Shown piece by piece: positions 1 through 4,788 of a stretch of 5,588 nucleotides of DNA; the stretch's first letter is position 1; every line of letters begins with the position of its first letter. Source of the DNA: Desulfobulbaceae bacterium (GTDB lineage Bacteria > Desulfobacterota > Desulfobulbia > Desulfobulbales > DAOVSZ01). The notes under the pieces are model-generated. The model was not told where the DNA came from and ran no database searches. It was given only the letters and a program-made list of their open reading frames with translations. The translations under genes and the position numbers were made by a program. Where the stretch lies: contig DAOVSZ010000204.1 in assembly GCA_030627725.1 (NCBI GenBank), positions 1-5,588 of the forward strand, read 5' to 3'.

Positions 1-597
1 AAAAAATTCTCTTGATGTTTTCGCAGAGGGCTTACAGGTATAGGAAAGAGCAGCATTGGCAGCCTCCCAGATACTGACCTCTACTTCACGCACCGCCCTC
101 TCCTTTGCAATTAACTGCGGGATTCCTTCCACCAGGGCGGCCTGAATTTTGTAGTCGATTACATCGTCTGTATCATGAACGGAATCTATAATTTCTTCTT
201 TCAGCTCAGTCAGTTTATCCCGCAATGCAATAAGTTCCTCAGCCTTGAGGACCAGATCAGCCCACATCTTTTCAAACTTGGCAACTTTGCTTTTCTGTTG
301 TTCACTCGAGATCAATTTCTTATATGCAGACATGAACTCCTCGACGTCCTTCAGCTGTTTCTTATACTCCTCCACAGCCACGGCAGATGGTTGAACTATA
401 TAATAGAATACGGAATTGGCAGCCTCCCAGATACTGACCTCCACTTCTCTCACAGCTTGTTCCATCTTGAGCTCAAGCGTGAGCATTTCATATCGCTTTG
501 CCTCCTCCCTGCTCATGGCCAAATACCCCAGAAGAGATCCCCCTGTAACAGCGACTAACAAGACCACCAACATTATTTTTACTTTATCCATAGCCAT
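1..597 (-). CDS. N-terminal part of membrane-anchored helical sensor protein (sensor kinase or chemoreceptor type), runs off left edge
   Basis: Reading the minus strand from the ATG at 597 gives 199 codons with no stop, so the gene is cut by the window edge. The start is supported by GGGAG seven bases upstream; a second ATG two codons on (591) is an alternative. Residues about 7-28 form one hydrophobic segment (IMLVVLLVAVTGGSLLGYLA), a signal anchor or first transmembrane helix. What follows is charged and strongly helical, as expected for an extracytoplasmic sensing bundle. A motif AVREVEVSIWEAAN occurs identically at residues 48-61 and 168-181, so the module is repeated with a 120-residue period. 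Tandem modules of this type are known to me at the N-terminus of PAS/histidine-kinase or methyl-accepting proteins in deltaproteobacteria. The output domain is not in the window, so kinase, chemoreceptor or cyclic-di-GMP enzyme cannot be told apart. The reading frame is certain in practice; the sensor role is inferred. Confidence 0.8.
   Translation of the reverse strand, partial: MAMDKVKIMLVVLLVAVTGGSLLGYLAMSREEAKRYEMLTLELKMEQAVREVEVSIWEAANSVFYYIVQPSAVAVEEYKKQLKDVEEFMSAYKKLISSEQQKSKVAKFEKMWADLVLKAEELIALRDKLTELKEEIIDSVHDTDDVIDYKIQAALVEGIPQLIAKERAVREVEVSIWEAANAALSYTCKPSAKTSREFF
55..441. repeat. Direct repeat, 27 bp identical, 360 bp apart (55-81 and 415-441)
   Basis: The two copies at 55-81 and 415-441 are identical over 27 bases, and similarity continues for six more bases with one mismatch. 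The offset is exactly 360 bp, or 120 codons, in frame inside the sensor gene. It encodes the core of the repeated VREVEVSIWEAAN motif. It marks an internal domain duplication rather than a mobile element. Identity at silent positions suggests recent duplication or homogenisation, but 27 bp is short and strong protein conservation may explain most of it. Confidence 0.85.
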
Positions 598-818
598 TCT
601 TGAACTCCCGTTTTCTTCATCTCTTTGGTTTTTTCATATGATGGATTTGCAATCATGCGAAATCTGTTAAGGTTCTCTGGACAGTTCCCTGATACCTCCT
701 GTCACGTACAACATAAAAGGGCAAAAATGAACCTGATCCCATTATTGCCAGGATCTCCACCTCCTCCGGCCCCGAACTGATCTAATATTTCTCTAATAAG
801 CATGAACAGCTCATTTTA

Positions 819-851
819 TTCGTGAGACTTGCGTTTCGTTTTTTGAAACGC
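819..851. repeat. Copy 1 of 33-bp dispersed hairpin repeat
   Basis: The 33 bases match 5500-5532 in the same orientation with two differences (G/A at the sixth base and T/A in the loop). The right half is a perfect hairpin: GCGTTTC (831-837), a 7-nt T-rich loop, then GAAACGC (845-851). TAGTCG follows shortly after in both copies (856-861 here). In this copy a short outer pairing GACT (826-829) with AGTC (857-860) is possible but leaves a larger internal loop than in copy 2. It lies in non-coding DNA. It could be a REP-like element, a protein-binding site or part of a structured RNA; nothing here decides between these. Confidence 0.75.
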
Positions 852-956
852 ATAATAGTCGTCCCTGAAGTCCTTATTTTTTTATGATACTCTTCGACTG
901 TCCGGAGTGTCAATGTTTGACGATAAGCAAGATCCTATATTCCTCCCTCAGAATTA

Positions 957-989
957 ATTGTTGACAATCGGCACACACAGTGAGACAAT
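957..989 (+). promoter_or_regulatory. Probable promoter and operator of the toxin-antitoxin operon
   Basis: A perfect -35 hexamer TTGACA (961-966) is followed after 17 bp by GACAAT (984-989), a four-of-six match to TATAAT. The -35 lies inside a short palindrome, ATTGT-TG-ACAAT (957-968), which could be an operator for the ribbon-helix-helix antitoxin. Toxin-antitoxin operons of this type are usually autorepressed by the antitoxin or the complex; that is family knowledge. The predicted start site, about 996, would leave almost no leader before the ATG at 999, so the true promoter may lie slightly elsewhere. Confidence 0.5.
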
Positions 990-998
990 AGGTACACC

Positions 999-1286
999 AT
1001 GAAATACTTCGATTGGAATATTGAAAAGAATGAAAAGCTACGGAAAGAAAGAGGGGTCTCATTTGAGGAGGCAGTCCTTGCTATTGAGAAAGGACAACTT
1101 CTTGATATCTTGGAACATTCCAATAAAAACAAATATAAAAATCAAAACATATTTGTAGTCAAAATATATAATTATGTATGGCTCATTCCCTTTGTCGAGA
1201 ATGAAAATGAAGTTTTCTTAAAAACTATCATCCCCAGCAGAAAAGCGACAAAACAATATTTACGTGGAGGTGGCGACAATGATTGA
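999..1286 (+). CDS. BrnT-like (COG2929-type) toxin of a type II toxin-antitoxin module
   Basis: The 95-residue protein has the usual order of the BrnT family: an aromatic/acidic start with an Asn-rich helix (FDWNIEKNEK, residues 4-13), the GVSFEEA motif (19-25), a middle beta region (IFVVKIYNYVWLIPF, about 51-65), and a basic end like the family's R-I-I-S-x-R-x-A-T strand, here KTIIPSRKAT (75-84). BrnT proteins have a RelE-like fold and act as ribonucleases that arrest translation when not bound by antitoxin. Length is normal for the family. The ATG at 999 has only a weak AGGT five bases upstream. The gene overlaps the next by 8 bp, as expected for a toxin-first operon of this class. It is much richer in A+T than hisHF, which fits horizontal acquisition. 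Catalytic residues cannot be assigned safely from sequence alone. Confidence 0.75.
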   Translation: MKYFDWNIEKNEKLRKERGVSFEEAVLAIEKGQLLDILEHSNKNKYKNQNIFVVKIYNYVWLIPFVENENEVFLKTIIPSRKATKQYLRGGGDND

Positions 1287-1554
1287 TTTCACAGCAGAAG
1301 AAAAAGAATTGCTAGAGTCATTCGAAAAAAATGAGTGGAAACCCGTCAGGGGGAAAAAGGGGAAAATGTCACTCTATCAACAAATGGCAAAGTCCACTTT
1401 CAAAAAAGACAGCAGGGTAAATATTCGCATGTCCAGCAAAGATGTGCACGCTATACAAGTAAAAGCGTTGGAAGAAGGCATCCCCTACCAAACCCTCATC
1501 TCCAGCGTTCTTCACAAGTATGTTTCCGGCAAATTGAAAGAAAAAGAACTTTAA
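1279..1554 (+). CDS. CopG/ribbon-helix-helix-type antitoxin
   Basis: The 91-residue product pairs with the toxin encoded just upstream. The N-terminal half (FTAEEKELLESFEKNEWKPV, residues 4-23) is acidic and helical and is probably the part that wraps the toxin. The C-terminal half has ribbon-helix-helix form: a beta strand RVNIRMS (46-52), helix SKDVHAIQVKALEEG (53-67), and a second helix from about 69 to 84 with the typical PYQTLISSVLHKYV. This last segment is a hallmark of antitoxins found next to COG2929 toxins. I chose the ATG at 1279 because GGAGG (1266-1270) lies eight bases upstream; a GTG at 1264 would add five residues but put the start over the RBS. It should bind the toxin and the operon promoter. 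Confidence 0.78.
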   Translation: MIDFTAEEKELLESFEKNEWKPVRGKKGKMSLYQQMAKSTFKKDSRVNIRMSSKDVHAIQVKALEEGIPYQTLISSVLHKYVSGKLKEKEL

Positions 1555-1569
1555 TGCAGTAAGAAATTA

Positions 1570-1589
1570 TTATGCCAAGTAAGGCGTAA
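1570..1589 (+). other. Small hairpin downstream of the antitoxin gene
   Basis: TTATGCC (1570-1576) and GGCGTAA (1583-1589) can form a 7-bp stem, with one G-U pair, around a 6-nt loop, 15 bases past the antitoxin stop. There is no run of T after it, so it is not a standard rho-independent terminator. It could protect the 3' end of the transcript. Confidence 0.3.
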
Positions 1590-1602
1590 GTCATACATAG
1601 GC

Positions 1603-1652
1603 TGATTTCGCGTTATAAAGGATAAAAAGCGAGTAAAATAAAGTAGAAATCA
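1603..1652. other. Inverted repeat between convergent genes
   Basis: TGATTTC (1603-1609) and GAAATCA (1646-1652) are a perfect 7-bp inverted repeat around a 36-nt AT-rich loop. The right arm includes the stop codon of the minus-strand lipoprotein gene. Its place between two convergent genes would suit a transcript end, but the loop is long and there is no T-run next to the stem. Termination is a weak inference. Confidence 0.25.
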
Positions 1653-2084
1653 CTGGTAATACGAGGTCAGGCTTACTTCCGCTTTGCCAATCGCAGTGTC
1701 CATTTTAACGAGTGTGTATGCACCGAACAGTGCCGGTTTTGCCTTGAGGTAGTAGACTTTGCCGGCTTCCAAGTTGTCGTAGACAGCGGTGTCAAACGTC
1801 GCTTTTGGAAATGAGTTCTTCTGCAGAACGACTTTCAAGACACCTGCCTTGGCATGAATCGGGATGTAGGCGTTGTTAATCAACGGCCCGACAGTCTCTT
1901 TATCGTTAAGGATCGCGCTGAAATGGATTCCACGGCTGATAATGCTCTCTGGACGATAGAGATACACCAACGCTTCATCTTGCTGAACTTGCAGCGCCTG
2001 AAACGGGACACTTGACATCACACAACCTTGCAAAGTAACCGCAGCTAAGACCAGACTACAAAACATTACTAACTTTCGAACCAT
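1650..2084 (-). CDS. Outer-membrane lipoprotein with DUF2846-like domain
   Basis: The 144-residue protein begins MVRKLVMFCSLVLAAVTLQGC, a lipoprotein signal peptide with lipobox L18-Q19-G20 and lipidated Cys21. The mature part has the pattern I associate with the DUF2846 family: an ALVYLYRPE strand (38-46), an N-D-K turn and a Y-I-P-I-H-A-K-A-G segment (73-81) followed by beta strands, then AGKVYYLKAK (about 107-116). Function of this family is unknown; the mature domain is probably a small beta sandwich. The start at 2084 is chosen because AAGGAGAT ends just upstream and puts AGGAG seven bases from the ATG. An upstream in-frame GTG at 2177 would add 31 residues without lipoprotein features. 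With no acidic residue after the Cys, sorting to the outer membrane is likely by the enterobacterial rule. It is transcribed alone, convergent to the toxin-antitoxin operon. Confidence 0.75.
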   Translation of the reverse strand: MVRKLVMFCSLVLAAVTLQGCVMSSVPFQALQVQQDEALVYLYRPESIISRGIHFSAILNDKETVGPLINNAYIPIHAKAGVLKVVLQKNSFPKATFDTAVYDNLEAGKVYYLKAKPALFGAYTLVKMDTAIGKAEVSLTSYYQ

Positions 2085-2156
2085 CTTCCATCTCCTTGAA
2101 AAGTTAAAATACGTTAAGCACTTATTACGGAGTATTCTTCGGCAAGTCTGCCGCCC

Positions 2157-2162
2157 ATTATA
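2157..2162 (-). promoter_or_regulatory. Candidate -10 box of the lipoprotein gene
   Basis: On the minus strand a perfect TATAAT lies at 2162-2157, giving a start site near 2150 and a leader of about 65 nt before the ATG at 2084. The -35 at 17-bp spacing (TAGAAT) is poor, matching three of six. The box sits about 15 bp past the stop codon of the IS-like remnant, so the promoter may have come with that element. Confidence 0.4.
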
Positions 2163-2177
2163 CACGAACCCTGCCAC

Positions 2178-2273
2178 CTATTCTACGACAAAGCTGCCAC
2201 CTGTATCTCTTTCTTTAATCTCTTCCTTTAATTGCCGAAATTCGGTAAGCCGGATATCATTTTGTACATCCAT
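2178..2273 (-). pseudogene. Short remnant of an IS110-family transposase gene (deleted internally or truncated)
   Basis: From the ATG at 2273 the minus strand encodes 31 residues beginning MDVQNDIRLTEFRQLKEEIK and ending GGSFVVE before a TAG. The ribosome binding site is excellent (AGGAGG, seven bases upstream), which is out of proportion to so short a product. The first 20 residues resemble my memory of the start of IS110-type transposases, where such a helix precedes the RuvC-like DEDD domain (usually in a GIDVAK context). That domain is missing here: the reading continues E-R-D-T-G-G-S-F-V-V-E and stops. The likeliest story is an in-frame deletion that joined the first codons to the last few codons of a full transposase of 300-400 residues. 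A real small protein is the alternative. The family assignment is from memory and moderately uncertain. Confidence 0.45.
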
Positions 2274-2280
2274 TTTGAAG

Positions 2281-2333
2281 CCTCCTGTTTTGATGATTTT
2301 ATTGGTTTGGTGACCTATAATCTTAACAGGAGG
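2281..2333 (-). promoter_or_regulatory. Inverted repeat that hides the RBS of the IS-like remnant
   Basis: AACAGGAGG and CCTCCTGTT form a perfect 9-bp inverted repeat (arms 2281-2289 and 2325-2333, loop 35 nt). In a minus-strand transcript, the arm next to the ORF holds the AGGAGG Shine-Dalgarno of the remnant at 2273, so a transcript reading in from outside would fold it away. Sequestering the transposase RBS against read-through transcription is a known device of insertion sequences such as IS10 and IS50. On the plus strand the right arm is followed by TTTCTTTTTT, so the structure also resembles a terminator for rightward transcription. Confidence 0.55.
2316..2321 (+). promoter_or_regulatory. 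Candidate -10 box upstream of yciH
   Basis: A perfect TATAAT lies 52 bp before the yciH start codon. The nearest -35-like hexamer, TTGATG (2290-2295), is 20 bp away, wider than usual, and there is no extended -10. A start near 2328 would fall inside the right arm of the 2281-2333 inverted repeat, so full folding would not occur in this transcript. Low to moderate support. Confidence 0.3.
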
Positions 2334-2372
2334 TTTCTTTTTTGGTAGTCTGTTATAGGGGAAGCATAGCCA

Positions 2373-2732
2373 ATGAAAAAGTCAAAAACAAAAGGTCTGG
2401 TTTACTCGACCGATACGGGTCAAACCTGTCCGGGCTGCGGACATCCGGTTAAGCAATGCTGCTGCAGCAAGGAGAAAAGTCGACAGCAGGGCGACGGCGT
2501 GGTGCGGGTAAGTCGGCAGACCAAAGGCCGGAAGGGCAGCGGGGTCTGCCTGATAACCGGGGCGCCCCTCGGCGAGGCAGAACTCAAAAAGCTTGCCAAA
2601 CAGCTCAAGAAGAAGTGCGGATCAGGTGGCTCAGTTAAAAACGGGGTTATTGAAATCCAGGGAGATCATCGCGAGATCCTGGTCGATGCCTTAATAAAGT
2701 TGGGGTTTAAAGCCAAACCGGCAGGAGGGTGA
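2373..2732 (+). CDS. yciH: YciH-type translation factor (SUI1/eIF1 family)
   Basis: The 119-residue protein has a C-terminal SUI1 domain (about residues 43-115) like eukaryotic eIF1. The conserved features are a G-K/R-rich loop (KGRKGSGV, 51-58), the ITGAPL...LKKLAKQLKKKCGSGG segment with Cys82-Gly-Ser-Gly-Gly, the IEIQGDHR motif (93-100), and a final hydrophobic helix ending LGFKAK. Bacterial YciH proteins act on initiation at the ribosome and are reported to inhibit translation under stress in E. coli. The N-terminal tail carries a Cys cluster, C19-x2-C22 and C29-C30-C31, which could bind zinc. The start ATG follows AGGGGA at ten bases. A small lipoprotein gene begins 44 bp downstream and is probably co-transcribed. 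Identification is firm; the precise role is not shown by context. Confidence 0.92.
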   Translation: MKKSKTKGLVYSTDTGQTCPGCGHPVKQCCCSKEKSRQQGDGVVRVSRQTKGRKGSGVCLITGAPLGEAELKKLAKQLKKKCGSGGSVKNGVIEIQGDHREILVDALIKLGFKAKPAGG

Positions 2733-2776
2733 ACCTGCCTCCAAAAGTAAAATGCCGGCCATTAAAAGGAGTTCCA

Positions 2777-3001
2777 ATGAAAAAAATATTCTATCTTGTT
2801 TTAATCTCACTTCAATTGACTTTGACATCATGCGGCGATAGTCCAAAGCAATTATTCGAGACAGCAGAATTCGAAATGATTCAGACCAATTACCCCCATG
2901 CGACTCAGCTTTATCAGGAGGTAATTGAGAAACATCCCAACAGTGAGTTAGCTGCGAAGTCTCGTAAACGGCTTGAGGAGATCAGGGCAAAGCAAAAGTA
3001 A
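2777..3001 (+). CDS. Small lipoprotein with one TPR-like repeat
   Basis: The 74-residue protein starts MKKIFYLVLISLQLTLTSC, a lipoprotein signal with lipobox L16-T17-S18-C19. The mature part of about 55 residues holds one tetratricopeptide-like helical pair: KQLFETAEFEMIQTNYPHATQLYQEVIEKHP, then N-S-E-L-A-A-K-S-R-K-R-L-E-E-I. The pattern (x-A-x-x-L-Y-Q-E-V-I-x-x-H-P-x-S-x-x-A) is that of the BamD/YbgF class of envelope TPR proteins. BamD itself has five TPRs and YbgF several, so this is a mini-version, possibly an oligomer or a partner-binding adaptor. I chose the ATG at 2777 because AAGGAG lies five bases upstream; an open ATG at 2729 overlapping yciH would add 16 residues ahead of the signal peptide. 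The gene ends 30 bp from the convergent hisHF. Confidence 0.75.
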   Translation: MKKIFYLVLISLQLTLTSCGDSPKQLFETAEFEMIQTNYPHATQLYQEVIEKHPNSELAAKSRKRLEEIRAKQK

Positions 3002-3031
3002 AATGTGTAGACGCGACCCCTCTGTCTTTGC

Positions 3032-4624
3032 CTAACGAATTTCAATATTGCTCTTCTTCAGATGGTCCTTTACAGCCTGAATCGGGACCTCTTTCCTGTG
3101 GAAGATGCCGGCAGCGAGCGCTGCTTCAACATCCGTCTTTTCAAATACCTCGCTAAAATGCTCAACGCATCCGGCGCCGCTTGAGGCGATGACCGGAATG
3201 GTGACAGCGGTTGACACTTGACGGACCAGTTCGATGTCAAAACCGCTGTTGGTGCCGTCCTTGTCGATACAGTTGAGCAGTATCTCTCCGGCGCCAAGCT
3301 TCTGGCATATCCGTGCCAGCTGGACCGCATCCACATCACGACCTTCCCGACCGCCTTTTATGGTGCACTGGTACCAGCAGTACTCCTCGCCTTGCGGACC
3401 CGGAAACGCTGTCTTGATCGTATTGTGGTCCGTTTCTTCCGGGTTTTTCACATAGATCCTTCTGGGATCAATGGAGATAACAACCGCCTGGGCGCCGTAG
3501 ACATGAGAGATCTGTTCTATGGAGCTTTTTCCAGTCACCTCTTTCGTTTTCAGATACTCTTCAACGATCGCCACCGCGTCGCTGCCGATAGAGATCTTGT
3601 CAGCGCCTGATCGGAAATATTCAGCTGCCACATCGAGCGGCGAGTAATGTTTTCCGTCCGAATCGGTGTATTCCCGGATGCCGCCGCCGATGGTTAATGG
3701 CACAAAGACATTTTCCGAGGTGTTTTTCAGGACCTCGATCATGGGCTGGTCTTTTATTGGAAAGTCACGGAAGCCGGTAATGTTTAAAAATGTCACCTCA
3801 TCCGCGCCTTCCTTGAAATAACGCCCGGCAAGTTCAACCGGTTTGCCTAAGTTTCGCACTTCTCCCTCTTCCCGGACGTCATACTGGTCTCCTTTGGTGA
3901 CAACGAGATCACCGGCATCGTTGGTGCGGACATCCAGGCAGGCAATGATCCGCTTGGCGATCTTTGTCTCATCGACAACTGGAGCAAGGGGGGCCGGGGA
4001 AGGAATGGTTTTCGTTTCTGTTGCGGAAAGAAAGTTTTTTAGAATGGTAAGACCGGCCTCGCCGCTCTTTTCCGGGTGAAACTGAAAGGCGGCAACATTT
4101 CCTTTCTGCACGCCGCTGATAAACTCTTCGCCATAGTTAGTGGTAGTGAGGACCCAGTCACTGTTTTCTGCTTCCAGGGAGGCCCGGTAGGTATGGACAA
4201 AGTAGAGTTTTTCCTGGTTGTAACCCGCAAAAAGTGGCGATTCCTTCCTGATCCGGATCCCGTTCCAGCCGATCTGCGGAACCGAAAGGGTTGTTGTCTG
4301 AAAGCGTCTGATCCTGCCCGGGATGATGCCGAGGCCTGCTGTGCCGGGCGATTCCTCGCTGCCCTCAAACAGGGTCTGCAGCCCAAGGCATATGCCTAGA
4401 AAAGGTCTGTCTGCCTTGAGACGTTTTTTTAATGGCTCGATAAAACCCAGTTCGTTGAGCCGTTCCATGGCGCTGCCGAAACTGCCCACACCAGGAAAAA
4501 TAAGTTTGTCAGCCTTTATGATGTCTTCCGGGCGGGCAACATCTGATACCGAAAACCCGAGTTTTCGTATGGCGTTCCGGACGCTTCTCACGTTGCCGGC
4601 CCCGTAATCAAGCAGAGTTATCAT
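3032..4624 (-). CDS. hisHF: Fused imidazole glycerol phosphate synthase HisH-HisF, eukaryotic HIS7-like
   Basis: This 530-residue protein joins the two halves of IGP synthase, the step of histidine synthesis that turns PRFAR and glutamine into imidazole glycerol phosphate, AICAR and glutamate. Residues about 1-200 are the HisH glutaminase: DYGAGNVRS near the start, PGVGSFGSAM, the nucleophile elbow GICLGLQ with Cys79, and the QFHPEKSG motif with His183 and Glu185. After a short Pro/Ala-rich linker (about 203-220) comes the HisF cyclase barrel, with the catalytic Asp231 (IACLDVR), GGGIRE, SIGSDAV, and Asp454 in NCIDKDGT. The HisF half is about 309 residues, roughly 55 more than normal bacterial HisF, and the extra loops (VVTKGDQYDVREE, YTDSDGKHYSPLD, the KTKEVTGKSS region, NPEETDH) match fungal and plant HIS7. 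I prefer the ATG at 4624 with AGGTG six bases upstream; an ATG at 4630 or 4675 is possible. No other his gene adjoins it. Confidence 0.93.
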   Translation of the reverse strand: MITLLDYGAGNVRSVRNAIRKLGFSVSDVARPEDIIKADKLIFPGVGSFGSAMERLNELGFIEPLKKRLKADRPFLGICLGLQTLFEGSEESPGTAGLGIIPGRIRRFQTTTLSVPQIGWNGIRIRKESPLFAGYNQEKLYFVHTYRASLEAENSDWVLTTTNYGEEFISGVQKGNVAAFQFHPEKSGEAGLTILKNFLSATETKTIPSPAPLAPVVDETKIAKRIIACLDVRTNDAGDLVVTKGDQYDVREEGEVRNLGKPVELAGRYFKEGADEVTFLNITGFRDFPIKDQPMIEVLKNTSENVFVPLTIGGGIREYTDSDGKHYSPLDVAAEYFRSGADKISIGSDAVAIVEEYLKTKEVTGKSSIEQISHVYGAQAVVISIDPRRIYVKNPEETDHNTIKTAFPGPQGEEYCWYQCTIKGGREGRDVDAVQLARICQKLGAGEILLNCIDKDGTNSGFDIELVRQVSTAVTIPVIASSGAGCVEHFSEVFEKTDVEAALAAGIFHRKEVPIQAVKDHLKKSNIEIR

Positions 4625-4742
4625 TTTCATCACCTGTCTACAGAAAAACCCCTGCTGCGGAGGCAAGGGCATCATGAGTCATTCAACTATTTCAAAAGAG
4701 TAAAAAGAGTACCGGAATGATGGAAGAAAAGCAAGATTGGTA

Positions 4743-4771
4743 TTGCAGCAAAGATATTTTTTGTGTATTAT
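4743..4771 (+). promoter_or_regulatory. Candidate promoter of the TetR gene
   Basis: TTGCAG (4743-4748) and TATTAT (4766-4771) are spaced by 17 bp. The -10 matches five of six consensus bases and the -35 three of six. The predicted start, about 4778, lies in the middle of the palindrome at 4771-4784 and leaves only about 11 nt before the ATG at 4789. No Shine-Dalgarno is visible before that ATG or the next one at 4798. Confidence 0.4.
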
Positions 4772-4784
4772 GACCACCTGGTCA
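4771..4784. promoter_or_regulatory. Palindromic operator, probably for the TetR regulator
   Basis: TGACCA-CC-TGGTCA is a perfect 6-bp inverted repeat with a 2-bp centre. It ends five bases before the TetR start codon and overlaps the candidate -10 and the predicted transcription start. TetR-family proteins commonly repress their own promoter by binding such dyads as dimers. The match of position and symmetry makes autorepression the likely reading; the same dyad may be found at target genes elsewhere. Confidence 0.65.
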
Positions 4785-4788
4785 CACT

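Larger units (their letters stand above)
598..998. other. Intergenic region of about 400 bp between divergent genes
   Basis: No convincing coding region is seen here on either strand; the short open stretches lack ribosome binding sites and family character. It holds the upstream region of the leftward sensor gene, a hairpin repeat at 819-851, a T-run at about 877-886 and the promoter-like sequence of the toxin-antitoxin operon at 961-989. A weak inverted repeat, GACAG at about 670 and CTGTC at about 690, lies near the left end. I found no clear -35/-10 pair for the sensor gene. Confidence 0.6.
4625..4788. other. Divergent intergenic region between hisHF and the TetR gene
   Basis: About 160 bp separate the two start codons. 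The right half carries the promoter and operator of the TetR gene. For hisHF no clear minus-strand promoter is visible; TTGCTT and TACTCT at 17-bp spacing is a poor candidate. There is no attenuator-like run of His codons in a leader peptide, which differs from the his operon of enterobacteria. Confidence 0.5.

Noticed and set aside
175..670. Two plus-strand ORFs (175-558 and 416-670)
   Set aside because: They are antisense to the sensor gene, whose minus-strand frame is open from 597 to the edge and has a signal anchor, a repeat and an RBS.
660..780. Small minus-strand ORFs and a GACAG/CTGTC inverted repeat upstream of the sensor gene
   Set aside because: The open frames are short, lack family features, and the inverted repeat is only 5 bp; I cannot support a gene or a named repeat.
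917..945. Second promoter upstream of the toxin gene (TTGACG and TATATT)
   Set aside because: The spacing is only 13 bp, and a better -35 lies at 961.
935..1132. Minus-strand ORF of 65 codons over the toxin gene
   Set aside because: It overlaps the well-supported BrnT-like gene on the other strand and has no family character or RBS.
1650..2177. Longer lipoprotein start at the GTG at 2177
   Set aside because: The extra 31 residues precede a complete lipoprotein signal peptide, and AGGAG is correctly placed for the ATG at 2084.
2231..2250. CCGAA-A-TTCGG palindrome
   Set aside because: It lies inside the remnant's coding sequence, its loop is a single base, and a short palindrome of this size is expected by chance.
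3218..4607. Several ORFs on both strands within hisHF
   Set aside because: They are shadows of a long gene with complete motifs on the minus strand; their translations show no recognisable families.
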